A stretch of DNA of 64,000 nucleotides from positions 431,484 through 495,483 of the forward strand of contig NW_006768801.1 in assembly GCF_000204055.1 (NCBI RefSeq), written 5' to 3'. Under the pieces are notes generated by a model. That model was given only the letters and a program-made list of their open reading frames with translations, did not search any database and was not told where the DNA came from. This document shows, in pieces, positions 46,540 to 58,431 of the stretch. The translations under genes were made by a program, and so were the position numbers. The DNA is from Melampsora larici-populina 98AG31 (lineage: Eukaryota > Basidiomycota > Pucciniomycetes > Pucciniales > Melampsoraceae). Position 1 is the stretch's first letter, and every line of letters starts with the position of its first letter.

Positions 46540-47170
46540 GAAGCGGCCAAGTGATGTGATCTTGAGGTGGGATGATTGCGATGCGTTTTTGATTATCGGT
46601 CCGGCAAAGACTACGCGTAGTGGAGCAGATACAGGTCAGACTCGTTAGCCAGAAAGGGATGAAGATGGGCGATCGGTTAGGGTGGCAAAAGTCCTTACCA
46701 ATTGAAACAGATTTTCACGAGGGTCTGAGCAGAAGAGAAGCAGGAAAGAACGAGATGTATAAAATACGGAATTTTCTTGGTAAGATATGGACAGTTGATG
46801 TTGATCAGATGCAGGTTGTGTGTTGGCCTTCTTGGGCTGAGAGCAGAAAAAGAAAAAACATGTAGATAACGAGCAGGCGAGAAAGGCGACGGTCAACCCT
46901 GATCAGAACAAGTTGTGGTGTGATGAGCTCTCCTGGATGGTAGCGAGGACTACGAGACACAGATGCAACGCGATGAACCCTTCTCGACCAAATGCGCCAC
47001 TCATGATGTCCACGAATTCTTGTAACTCAACCACGCTATTCAAACTCTAGATGAGGACAAGAAAAATCCCCAGCCGAGCACCGCGATGTGGAACGATATT
47101 TGGGGTTGTACAAATCCAGCTCGGAGTACGTCCCGTTTGCTGAGGCAAAAACATATTTTGTTATGGTTTA
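46540..47170. other. intergenic, no supported gene
   Basis: Probably upstream region of the secreted-protein gene. Nothing else recognised. Confidence 0.35.
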
Positions 47171-47469
47171 GGCCCCGTTTGGTATGGCTTACAAAAGCGG
47201 GGCAAAATTACGGAAGCCGTGACGTGAAGTGACCGCCACCGTTTTTTCAAAACTTCGGTTTTCGGTTTTCGGTTTTTGGAATTTGGGCATTTCCTTCAAT
47301 TTTTTTGAAAAGCAACCATGCCTCCCTCTCAATTTACAGTGAGTCGGTCAAACTGCTCGACCGATTCAACTCTTGTGCCTTCAAATATCCAGACTTTGAC
47401 TCAATCAAACCACATCTCAAATCTTATCAACTTCAATCGTATCAATCAATACCAAAGTATTGTAGTTCA

Positions 47470-47757
47470 AATTAAACTAATAGATCCTACTACACATCAC
47501 AGTCGAATTGGCGAGCTCTTATCTCAACACCTGTTGTGTTAACCTTTTAAATTTCTTCGTCAACTTCATATCGAACCACTAATGTTTAAACTACCCATTG
47601 CATCAAAAAGCTCCATCGGCTTGCTCTTATCTCAACAAAAAATTGATCCACTCGATCCTACTACACATCACAACTAACTCTGAAAGCTCTTATCTCAACA
47701 CTCATTGTGTTCACCTTTGAAGTTTCTTCTTTAACTTCTTATCGATCCATTAATTCT
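47470..47757 (+). repeat. direct duplication inside the Harbinger-like element
   Basis: 47470-47585 and 47638-47757 share GATCCTACTACACATCACA and GCTCTTATCTCAACAC with diverged surroundings. Confidence 0.65.
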
Positions 47758-48113
47758 TACACTAACTACACATCAAAATGCTGAATTGGCTGTCTAAGAT
47801 TTATGTACGTGTAATTAGGTTTTCTATATGATAATTCTATATTACAAGGTATTTTTGGGTACTGTGTATGTATCAGGGCTGACAGTTGTCTTGATTGAAG
47901 GGCTTGACCTGATGTATGTTTTACACAACTTACGACATTTCAATCATGAGGCTGTTTTAAAAAATGTATGCCAAGTATTTTTGATTATTCTGAGTTCTCA
48001 AACAATTGAGGTTGATCTTGACAATCACCTCCTCAAAATTCAACCTATTTGGAAAACCAACAGTTTCTTTGATCAGAAAGGTTGTTGATTGATTGAGGGG
48101 TAAGGTGATTTGT

Positions 48114-48213
48114 GACTGTAAATGATACCAAGTTGATTACAAGTTTATTGACTGTGAATGATACCAAGTTGATTACAAGTTTATTGACTGTAAATGATAC
48201 CAAGTTGATTGAG
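48114..48213 (+). repeat. 36-bp tandem repeat, about three copies
   Basis: The unit begins GACTGTAAATGATACC and repeats at 48114, 48150 and 48186 with one base change. Confidence 0.9.
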
Positions 48214-48675
48214 TGAGTGATAATTGAAACAAGTCTGGACTTTGATAAAAGATACTCAAGCTGGGTGGTGGTGGTGATAGCTAGATTGGTGAAAAGACAA
48301 GTGTGAAAAGATAGCTCGGTGGTGGGTGGTGATGTTTGTACATAGCTAGCTGATGGTGAAAAGACAGATGTGGAAAAAATGCTCGGTGGTGGGTGCTGAG
48401 TGAAAATACGAGTGTGGAATAAACCCTTGGTGGTGGTGATGGTGTCAGTTGGTGTTCTCGGTGATGGTAGCCCGTGGTGTGTATCAAAAATTGAAGGACA
48501 TGCCCAAATTCCAAAAACCAAAAACCAAAAACCAAAAACCGAAGTTTTGAAAAAACGGTGGCGGTCACTTCACGTCACGGCTTCCGTACAAAATGCATTA
48601 TTTTTTGAAAATAATCTATTTTTCACATTTTCAAAAAATCGTGTTTGTTACCACTTTTGCCCCTTTTTTAAAGGC

Positions 48676-49925
48676 AATTGATAAAGGACGCCGACTTGAA
48701 AAGAGAAGTTACGCCGGTTTTTGTTAGCTTGGATTAATCAGGAAGCTATACAGTTCGGAAAAACCTGAGGAGCCTTGAGGACCTGTAAGGTGCTCCAAAG
48801 GCTTCAGAAACATTCTGAAGCCGGTTTTGGGGATAGTCGGTGTCATCCCTTTTGGATTATTTTGAAGCTCTGACGCCGGCCTCTTGGAAATTTGACACCG
48901 TAAAGAAAAGATTGCAAGGTTACTGCTTTTGTTGGCTTTTGTTCACGCCAATGGCACAGTGGCCTCTGATTACCAAACAGCCAGGACAGCAAGTATATGT
49001 ATCACTCCTCAATCTGATTCTTGTCGCTGATTTTGAACCGCATTTACGGAGGACAAGGCTTAGAGACCATCTATCAAACGCTTCATTCACATTTCTTGCA
49101 CCCACAAGCTCTAAACCAACTTAAACACCTGACTCTCAGTCCTGAAAGCTGGGTCCGTACAGTTTTGATTCCCGAGGTGTCTTTACGGATGATCACGAAC
49201 AATCTCAAGGTATTCACTTTGGATCCTCAAGTTAAAGATACGCTCGAGAGATCTCGAGCATATGGGATGGCTATGTATGTTCCCAGCTGACGAGGACAAC
49301 TTTTGAGATTGCACCATATTGAACGGTTCGATATGAAATCATGAGTGTCCTTATTGAAGGTCTTCCGCTGAAAGCACTTACCGAGGCTGATACGATGTAT
49401 ATAGGTGAAATGCAAAATGATCATGAACACTAATAATGAATCCAAATTTAAGCAGTCTCTACTTTTCTTTTCTACTTGCCCTTTCTACTTGCCCTTTCTG
49501 CTGCTTTTTTTTGCTTTGCGGGTGAGCTTGAACTTTTGGATGATCGATTCTCGCGCAAAAGTGTCATACTCTCAATGACACTGTGCGTGAACATATGCAA
49601 GGAAAGCAACCATTGGTGGGCTCTTGTTGCATGCAAACAAGCCAAAAAATCTACAAGGGTATTGCCGCAATACTTGAAGTCGGCGTCTCACATGGGAAGT
49701 CGGTGTCAAGCTTTAAGATCCACAAGGGATGACACCTGATGACACCAACTTGTACACACCCAAAAACCGGCTTCAGAATGTTTCTGAAGCCTTTCGAGCA
49801 CTTTACAGGTTTCTCAGGTTTTGTCGAGCTTTATAACTTCTTGATTAATCCCAGCTAGTAAAAACCGGCGTCAAACCAGTTTTCATGTTGGCGTGGTTTA
49901 TCAATTGCCTTTTTAAAAATGAATT
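48676..49925. mobile_element. TIR element with inverted repeats of about 180 bp
   Basis: Left arm 48676-48855 and right arm 49727-49925 are inverted. Shared blocks include GGCAATTGATAAA, GACGCCGGTTTTT-like sequence, GGCTTCAGAAACATTCTGAA and GGTGTCATCCC. The true ends may lie further out. Between the arms is the RTC4-like fragment. Confidence 0.75.
48960..49290 (+). pseudogene. RTC4-like domain fragment
   Basis: The frame ending at 49290 reads NRIYGGQGLETIYQTLHSHF, then SPESWVRTVLIPEVSLRMI, then TLERSRAYGMAMYVP. This order (YG-x-x-G, then VL-x-PE-x-x-x-x-LI, then S-x-x-YG) matches the RTC4-like domain, named after yeast 'restriction of telomere capping 4', as I know it. The reading frame shifts near 49020 and no full gene could be built. 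It lies inside a TIR element. Confidence 0.45.
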
Positions 49926-50279
49926 ACACCGACAATAATCCATTATTTTGATCAAAAATATGACATTTCCTTGAGCAGCTTTCAAAATCCAATAATCCAT
50001 TATCAAAACCCGGACAAGCCTTCGAACTCGACCCTCGGCAGGATCAAGGCAACCCAAGGCAACTTTTCTCCTGAAATTTAGACAAGTACAAAGTTTTTTG
50101 GTTTATTTTTGACTCGACTTTCATTTATCATTCTTGAGACTTTCTCTCTTACATCATCAACATGAAGAACTTAAACAAGGAATCTCCTGGAATCTATTCA
50201 CCTATCATATTGACTCGCACATCACTAAAGCATTTATCATCATCTTGTTTATAAACGTCTTCTCAAATCTATATACATA
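49926..50279. other. short stretch between TIR elements
   Basis: No gene. GGCAACCCAAGGCAAC repeats a short motif at 50048-50064. Confidence 0.3.
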
Positions 50280-51726
50280 AACGGTACTCAAAGTAACTAG
50301 GTGGTTTCTGACTACTTTGAAACCTAGAACCTACTTTTTTCTTTTGGCGGGGATTTTTTTTTAAAGTATGTTTTTGCCAACTGGGCAGCTTTGAGGACCC
50401 CGTGCCTGCTTTTACCATATCTTTAGCCTCTGTCACATAATGCCTTGCATTGGCCTCCGGCAAGGTCTGGCCGTAGATCTAGTCCAAGCCTCCGGAAAGG
50501 TCTTATCTACCATTTATTCCACCTCACAACCTCCGTCTTACATTGGCTTATATGCCTACCTCCACCTCAACATCATGAAAACAGCATCGGAAATCTTAAT
50601 CAATAACTCCGACAAAGCCCTACTGGTCTCCATCGACTCCCTTGTTTGGGCTTTGAACAACTTCCTTATTGTTAAACATGTTTCTTTTTGAGTTTTGTTA
50701 GGTCATTGGAATGAAAGTTTGGTGAAGGTGAATGAACTCGCCCTTTCGTCCGCACAAACAGTCATCTCTACATTTATGGGCCTGATCAATCCTGAAATGT
50801 TTTTACCAATCGTAAGTCATTCACTCTATTCCCCAAGCCCTCGCTGATAGTTGGAATGCAACTGATCAAATTCAACTTGAAACACGTGCTCAGATATCAA
50901 TCATTTTCAAAACGATTGATCGATTCAACTCTGTCTTAAGAGGGAGTTGACTCAATCCCTCTCCCCTCAGGCTTCTATTCAATTTTATTCAAGTCTTCAT
51001 TTCAGAGATTCACAAAAATATACCAAGAAATACACGAAAACAATAACAAATTTTGAACGATCGATCGATTTAAAAAACAACCAATTGTCACACTTCTCAC
51101 CGGTTCAGATCATAACTCACACCTACTCACACTAATCACTCTCAAATAGATAAATTTTCCACATATAAGCATCATAGTTTTCATTTCAGAGTAAAAGGAA
51201 AATAAAAAACATGACTATAAGAGTCTTTTGTGTCTTTGGTATCAAAATCGAGAGAATTAAGAGTGAAAAATTGTTTTTTATTGGTTTTTATTTGTTGTGA
51301 ATGAGGTAAAAGAGTAATTTTTGTGGTTTCAATTGTTTGTACTGAGATAAAAAATAACCTGTGTAATCTCGTGTATTCATGAGGTAAGGAGTTGAAGGGT
51401 TCACTACAAACCGTCAGTAAAAGCTTTGGCCATCTTTCTAGCCTGGGCATGAGGAACACCAGCTTTAGTTATGGAAAGCAGTTGTGGGTGAAGCGGGAGA
51501 CAGGGTTTCCGGAATAGATGGTGGCAATTGATCTGACATGCTGAGCGTGAGATGGTGTGTGTGGTGACAGATGGGGCTCAATGACTGAGAAAATTGAAAG
51601 TGGGCACCCGGCACGGCAGTACAAGAGTGCTCGCCTACTTTTTCTGGTTGGTGCCTACTTTTTGAAGTTAGGTTTCTCAACTAGGTCTAACTAGGTAGAT
51701 TTCACCTAGTTACTTTGAGTACCGTT
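50280..51726. mobile_element. TIR element, 1447 bp
   Basis: The left end AACGGTACTCAAAGTAACTA and the right end TAGTTACTTTGAGTACCGTT are perfect inverted repeats that extend to about 25 bp. ATA flanks both ends (50277-50279, 51727-51729), a possible 3-bp target duplication. Internal ORFs (50440-50691 plus, 51465-51680 minus) have no known domain, so the element appears non-autonomous or decayed. Confidence 0.75.
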
Positions 51727-51837
51727 ATATTAATTTTGAGTCACATTATACTTGACTCTTTGTTTAACCTTCATTTTTGATTTCATTCTTGTTTTCAAAT
51801 TAAATATTTATCATTATAACCATCATCATCATCATAA

Positions 51838-52224
51838 CAACACCCGACTCGCAGCGCAGACTGCGAGGCACAGCCTGCGCCTGCGCTGTGGCACAGCGCT
51901 GGGGTTTTTGAAAATATGGCGACTGCGCCTTTTCACAGCGCAGGGGCTTTTCGACTTTTCGCCACTGCGCCTTTTTGCAGCGCAGTGGATGTGTCACTTC
52001 TCCAATGGAAAATTGAAAAAATGGGCTTTCCATCCGCCAGAAAAACAATTTTTTTGCCCACTGCGCTGCGCTGGACTTACCTGCGCTGGAGCGCACCGCA
52101 GGGGCCTCAAAGATTTTGGGTCACTGCGCCCTAGCGCAGCGCAGTGGGTTTTGGAATTTTCGATTTTTTTGGCGCAGCGCAGTTTCGCGCATTCTGCGCT
52201 GTACTGCGCTGACGTCGGGTGTTG
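51838..52224. mobile_element. GC-rich MITE with GCGCAG repeats
   Basis: Ends CAACACCCGAC and GTCGGGTGTTG are inverted, with GCGCAG next to each. ATCATAA flanks both sides (51831-51837, 52225-52231), a 7-bp target duplication. The 387-bp interior is very GC-rich against an AT-rich background and full of CTGCGC and GCGCAG in both orientations. ORFs through it are artefacts of the repeats. Confidence 0.8.
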
Positions 52225-52231
52225 ATCATAA

Positions 52232-52725
52232 AGCGTGATCGAGACTCTTGAATCAACGCATATAGCTGGTTTATCTTTCAGATATCATTGTCAAGAGCTC
52301 TTTTTGTTCAACAAATCCGATTCTGGATTATCAATCAGGTTGATGAAAGAATCAGTCACTTCACAAAAGAAGTTCAATTGAATTTTACGATCCTATGAGA
52401 TCAAATTTGATTGTTGTGGTTAAGAAGTTCGATCAAAGAGATCAAGCTTTGTATTCTGGGATCTTGATTTTTGAACTTGAGGGTCGTCAACCAAGTCTTC
52501 GATTGACGACGAGTACTCGATTGACGAGTCGATTGATCGCGAGTCGTTGAAATCGGACGGATCGAACATTATGATGTCTTTTGAGTTTTGAAAGATGGCG
52601 AATGGTACGTACCAAACACCATCTTTCAATTTTGACTTTGAAAAGCCGCTTCTCGCGGGTTACAAATGTTGAAATGTGAATTCCAAAAATAATACGTTTT
52701 ACAATTGCATAATCTATTAATTGAT
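52232..52725. other. remainder of the nested block
   Basis: A minus-strand ORF at 52420-52629 encodes a Ser/Asp-rich peptide (DSRSIDSSIEYSSSIEDLVD) of unknown origin; it might be the start of a lost transposase. Not called as a gene. Confidence 0.3.
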
Positions 52726-52768
52726 AATGCATTTATAAAATCTATAAGCCATGCCAAACAGGGCCTTA

Positions 52769-53839
52769 GGCACCGGTGTTACTATTAGGTGTCCGGGATG
52801 AATTTCGTGATCAGGAGCCCAGGAAGCTTGTGATGAATGAAAACATAAAATCTTTCCTTCATCACACATCCGTTGTAATACACTGAACCCTTGATGTCTT
52901 CCAAGACTAATACTTCTACAAAAAGGTCAAGCAACAACAAAACATACCGAAATAATCACATTGAAATCTATTCATGAAAGAGTCTCGTACCAAACTGAAG
53001 GCCCCTTCACAACTCGAAACTTGATCTTTCAGGATCTCTTCGCTTGTCATCGGTTGATAGAATGCTTCCCGCTGACTGTCATTACATTGTGTTTGATATT
53101 GGATTCATGTCCGGGTTTTTCGACTCTTACTCTTGATCAAGAGACTTTCAAGCAGCCTGGCTTGACAGGCTGCTCCGCTTTTCCTCTTTCCTTCCAGTAA
53201 TGACTCTCAGCCCTGTTGACATTTGGCTCGTGCCTATGCTCCGGTGAGACTTATGGCAAGATACTTGGTATGATCTCAGTGGCAAAATGTCCGTACACAA
53301 CTGATGTAGGCATAAGTCACCAGAAAAAACAAGGTCTCAAAATCCTGGAACACATCAGGACTGTATTTAGACACTATCGGAAGGCTTTGGGATTCATCAG
53401 CCAAACATGATTGTGTCTAGGCTGTAAAATGATGCCAGATTGGTCACAATTTTATACATGAAGGAATCATCAAAGATGAAGAGAGCAGAAATAATAATTT
53501 AAATCCAATTACCGGCCAAATTCTGGCATGTCTCTAGTTCAGTCTGTAGGAGACTGGTTACAACAGTGGTATTTGATCAGGAAGCCAGCCTTCATGGTAC
53601 AGCCAGCAGGACGGTGACCACGACTGCCTTCGTATTCAGAGGCAAGATGATTGATAGATGCTAAAGGGCGAGTTTCGAAACCGGACTCTTCAAAAACAAC
53701 GAACCATCACATGTCAAAGCTGCAACCCAACTTTCAACATGGCTACATCGCGCGAGGTTCACAGTGAAGAGAAGATGGTGATTAACAACCATAGAGAGAA
53801 TAGCTTATCAGCAACTTTTCAGGGGACATGATGATACTA
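52769..53839. other. intergenic, 3' flank of VPS35
   Basis: No gene or repeat recognised beyond short ORFs. Confidence 0.4.
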
Positions 53840-56800
53840 CTACCGAAATTGCGAACCTCCGGAGATATCAATTTCCTCAAACTTGGCTAAACCTGCGCCT
53901 TCGCCATTGAGGATGATCTCCTTTCGAGCTTGTATATACTTGAGCTGATTCCGGAAGTGGTTCAAGACGGCATCAGGTGTGTGAACCCCCTCAAACAAGC
54001 CCGAATTTGTTGCGGACGGATTCAACACCAGGACTCCATCTGCACCCTGAACTGAGTCCAAGTTAGACGTGATCAATTCGACCAAGGAGTTCAGGTGTTT
54101 TGTCGAAACCTACTTCACATAGAGGCATCAGCACAACCAGACCAAAAAGTCAAATGCAGAAACTTGCCAAGTTGTTTGGCTCACCGCTTCATTCTGGCGC
54201 TCAAAGTAATAGATGTACTGATCTAACGCATCGCAGTAAAGTTGAACGCTTGTTAGCTCGTCGATGCTACTAGTGGCAATCCTCAGGGATTTCTGTAGAC
54301 ACTCTAACACCCGTTTACCATCCCTGAGCAAGTCCTTTGAAGGATCGTCCAGCTCGGTGGCTATCTTCTCTGTCTGCCACCACAAATGACTGGCTAATGC
54401 CACAGCAGTCGCTTGGTGACTCTTTTTCAAAAGTTTGGCGCCGTGTAACGCTGCTTTGGTGATCAGGGTGTCGTAGTTGTCAACTCCAAAGACTCTAGAT
54501 GTTTGCAATGCGCCAATTATTAGGACGATGGCTTGAAGCTGGGCTCGGCTTTCAGAAATCGATTCCTCGTAGATTGTGAATGCTTGCACCGCAAACTCAT
54601 ACGCCAATTCTTCAAGGCCTGCCATATCGGCCGATAGTAACGCCTGTAGATATAGCCGAAGGCAAATTTCGGATGATTCAACCTTGTTGTATAGAATAGA
54701 CAGAACTTGATGGATCCACTTGAATAGTGCCGAGATCTTGGCCTCCCAATCGGGGATAAAATGCTGGCGAAAGGTATACCGATGAGCTAATTTGAGCGCA
54801 CATATCACGAGCGGAGGATAAGTCCATCGGATCCGATCGCCACCTTCGCTGAACGCTTTTCGGGCTTCTTGGAGAAGCTGAAGAACTCATTAACAGTTAG
54901 CGACATCCTTGAGGGTCTCGAAATAACGGACACTTACTTTGGTTTGCAGGTCCAAATCATTGTTTCTCAAAAGATGGACTATCCGCGCTAACCACCCTTG
55001 TTCTTCAGCCATCTCTTCAGGATCATAGGCTTGATGTCCTCGATGGCCCATGATCTGTCGCTGTCCAATTTGAGTAGGCATTCCAATACCTGCATCACGC
55101 TGGTCGCGTACCAGAACATGGCACATATCAAGAACTCCTTTGCAGTCTACCGGATCGGCGATACATGTCTCATTCTTCAGGATAGAAGCTACCACCGAAT
55201 GGCCGATTGCTCGACGTGATAAAAAGGGTTGTACAAGTAATAACTCTTGAAAGTTGGGAAGCGCCAGCAGCGTAAGTACAGTGAGGTAAGAATTGATGGG
55301 TGCGAGAAGCAGAGCTAGTAGGTTTTGGATAGAAGCAGGATGGTGTAGGTCAGGACTGTCGGCGTGCTCTTGAACCTTCGCTTTCGCAAATCCGAGCACT
55401 TGATCCACATACTCAAGTCGATCAGGATAACAACTGAGAGCAAGATTGGTAAGCGACACTAGTAAGGCGGTGACATCCTGAATGGATAAGTCAGGACGCG
55501 CCTGTGAAGTATACGCAGATTGTATCAGTAGAATACGGCAGTGACGATGAGTTCGAGATGATAATCAAAATAATTCTTCTACGGACTCGGATCAACTCCA
55601 CCACCTGATGCCAGAAGACTTCGAAAAGGGGAACGTTTTCAGGAATCCCGCGAAATTTTCGTACAGGCTTTTGAGGCGTACTAGGGCCTGCCTCCGGAGC
55701 AATCTGAGGAGCAGGCTGAGAGGTACCGTTTGTTTCAGAGGTGCTCACAGCCTCCGTTCCAGAAGGTGATGAGCTGCCTTCAACCTGTTTGAATGCAACC
55801 TGTTCCTCAGCTACTCCCCATTCGATGTTGGAATACTTCATTGCCGTTTGAGCTTTGGCCCTTGCTTCCTCTTGCTGCATCGTCTGCCATCGCTTCTCTT
55901 TTTGGGTTTTGATTTTGGCTGCCAAACGACGTGCAGCTTCTTCCTCTTGACGCCTTGTCTCGTCAGGTGACTCATTTTCCGCCTCCCGAGCTGCGTAGGC
56001 CGCGAGGCGATCGATCAAAGCCGTCACGATCTGCTTGATGTTGACCTTCGGATGTAGTTGTGCGGTAGCAGAGAGAAAGGGGCCGAGAGTGCGCAGATGA
56101 AAGTCGTCTGTAAATACCTAATTCGAACAGGTGTCAAGGCCGTATCTATCACCCAGTGGTCAGACTGATGAACGTTGGTTTCACCCACCTGGATCACAAC
56201 TTCCATCAAGTACTCTTGGGCAATCGTGTCTTTGCAATTCACAACTTGCTCCAAGACAGCTGGTAATATCATTCGCTGATACATCTCAAGATCCACCCCC
56301 TCTAGCTGACTCAACCGTACAAGATTGGTCCCAACCAAGATCCTGAGTTCTTTGCGTTCCATTTCTCGCTTCTCGCGATCCCGACTAAGTCCCTGATGTT
56401 GTAATCGAACCCACAGCTTATTCATCTCGATGAAATTTGTCAAGACAAACCCGAGTGAATCGTGCAAATTTCCTGAAGGCCTAACAGGTCAAGGATCATA
56501 TCAGCTCATGCCTCAGGGATCCAAACGTGCAACGCAGGCAGCGTGGATAGACGGAGACGAACGTACCCTGGATCCGAGCCCACAGGAAGATGGTCTCTAG
56601 TCATTCCACTTAGATAGTGTCGCAAAAACAGTCCACGAGTAGGATGCTGAACTCCACGGGTCATTTCCATCATGTCTTTCATGATTTCCTTGACAGGCGC
56701 ATCGGGAATAGACATATACACAGTACCAACGGTGATCATGAGATACTGATAAGAACAAGCAGCATTAATTTTACATGCAGATTGTCACCGAATTTCAATG

Positions 56801-57347
56801 CGCCGTTGATTCAGATAAAAGAACACACCAATCGTGGCACGATATTCCCGGCATACTGTACAAGCTCGTATAGATCAGCTAGATGATGTTTACCTGAGAC
56901 GTGCGCTTCGTACAGATAGGCCGAAAGGTGACGCAAAGCGTCAAATACAGCCATATCTATATCATGGAGGACCCCACACCCGACATTAGTGGTGAAATGA
57001 ATTCAGAAGCCGTTGGTGAATAAGAATGATGGTTGTTTACAAAGTTCGTAGTATTGTTTGGGACTCAAGCTACTCGTCCTTAGCTCAGCCAACATGGTGC
57101 TCGCGCTCTTCAAGGCATCCATCAACTGATCGGCATCCTATAAATCGAGAAGCACCTTTCTAATGAGACCTCCATGCAGCTGACTTGCAGAAAACGCAAA
57201 CGGACCGATACTCACGAGCGATCGTTTCATTTGAACTAATTGAATCTTTACAGTGGCCAGTGCCTCAGAGAGCATCTTACCATCAATCACTTCCATCGTT
57301 TCCAAATTCCGAATCCGATGATTTTTCGAGGCGGGAGGAGATGTCAA
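53840..57347 (-). CDS. VPS35: VPS35, retromer cargo-recognition subunit, nine exons
   Basis: Exons (minus): 57347-57216, 57137-57041, 56956-56829, 56745-56567, 56480-56189, 56117-55587, 55501-54938, 54877-54185, 54109-53840; 2886 nt, 961 aa. Vps35 is the alpha-solenoid core of retromer, sorting cargo from endosomes to the Golgi. The conserved PRLYLM motif that binds Vps26 falls at about 117-122 across an exon junction. Other landmarks: [94 protein letters not shown], and the C-terminal [19 protein letters not shown] and [17 protein letters not shown] lineage-specific charged insert of about 110 residues sits at about 320-435. All introns are GT-AG; the one after exon 6 has an unusual GTCCGT donor, chosen because it alone keeps ELIR joined to [10 protein letters not shown]. 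The start [11 protein letters not shown] precedes the conserved [11 protein letters not shown]. Confidence 0.93.
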
Positions 57348-57619
57348 GATGGGCGTTGAGCAAAGTTGATCTGATTGAAGGATGGTGATCGAAGGTAGGA
57401 TAGAAGTGAATGATTAATCTGTTGAATACATCATCCAATCTCGTGAGTTGTGACATCAGGGCGCCCGGATCGTCCGACATCCGATGCTCGAGTTAAGCGC
57501 CCCGTTTAAGATCTTGCTACACCACGGGTCAGCTTGTCCGGCAGTCGTTTGCCTGCGTTGTCCGCCTCAACCTCGAAATCATAGCCTGTACCAGGTGAAA
57601 AAGCGTAATCAATTTCATC

Positions 57620-58423
57620 AGGACCCTGAAGAGCCCCTATATACCCGGCTTATTGGGTATGTAGGAGTTGGCCTTTTTTGGCAAAAAGGGTCCTAATCTT
57701 CTGGGTAGGAATTTGACAAAATTTCAAAAAAATCCAGTAAATGTGCCTTATCTAAGAGGTAGGAATATGTCAAAAAGTGGGGGCAAAAAAATTATGTTGC
57801 TTACACCTGAGGTAGGAATTCAGCCTCTACGGGCCATAATCACCATGAGTATCCAAAAGCTACGAGCCAGAAACAGTACATTCAGGCAGGTCTTGATCAA
57901 GTTGCTGTTGAACACGCTCAAGCTCAAAAACAATAAGCTACTCTCCAATTTTATTCTCTAAATTTTTCTTGCTGTTTGTGATCAAATCCTCTCCGTCTTG
58001 TCTAGAGATTCAATCAGATGGTCTTGCTTCAACTTTTTCATCTTCATCTCTACCAAATTCAAAAAAAAACATTTTTTCCTACTTGTGATCAAATTCTCCA
58101 ATATCCACCATGTGTAGAGGTTTGATTTGATGCTTCTACTTTGGCTGTTTCATTTTTGTCTAACCAAATTCCAGAAAAAAATCCAAGTTTTTCAAAAACA
58201 ATTGAGATGTTGAATTGTGCTGAAACACCCAAAAACACAATTTTGAGGTTCCTTATTCAAATGGAAGGAATTTTAGGATTTTTTTTATCAAAAAAAAATG
58301 GTCCTTTTTCCGCAGGTAGGAATCCAATTTTTTTTTTTTGAAAACCGGCGAAAATCGTGTAGGTAGGAGAGCAAAATTCTGGGTTTTTTGTCAGTAGGGT
58401 ATATTGGGGCTCTCCAGGGTCCT
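57620..58423. mobile_element. hAT-like non-autonomous element
   Basis: Ends AGGACCCTGAAGAGCCCC and the complement of AGGACCCTGGAGAGCCCC form TIRs with continued similarity (ATATACCC). ATTTCATC flanks both sides (57612-57619, 58424-58431), an 8-bp target duplication typical of hAT. The 804-bp interior has repeated GGTAGGAAT motifs and no transposase. It sits about 270 bp upstream of the VPS35 start. Confidence 0.85.
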
Positions 58424-58431
58424 ATTTCATC

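Larger units (their letters stand above)
48600..52725. mobile_element. nested insertion block flanked by AATGCATT
   Basis: AATGCATT occurs at 48592-48599 and 52726-52733, consistent with an 8-bp target duplication (hAT size) around the block. The block itself contains at least three further TIR elements. Because AATGCATT is palindromic and AT-rich, chance is possible. Confidence 0.5.
47171..52765. mobile_element. Harbinger-like TIR element split by nested insertions
   Basis: The left end GGCCCCGTTTGGTATGGCTT and the right end AAGCCATGCCAAACAGGGCC are inverted. TTA flanks both sides (47168-47170, 52766-52768), as for PIF/Harbinger and Tourist elements. A subterminal inverted repeat of about 95 bp pairs 47210-47303 with 48487-48587, so the original element is about 1.47 kb: 47171-48599 plus 52734-52765. 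A block of about 4.1 kb was inserted near its right end. Confidence 0.75.

Noticed and set aside
48045..48568. 158-aa and 95-aa minus ORFs
   Set aside because: They translate the 36-bp tandem repeat and GGTGGTGGG-type repeats inside a TIR element.
51752..52225. ORFs on both strands through the GC-rich block
   Set aside because: They arise because the GCGCAG repeats lack stops; the block is a MITE.
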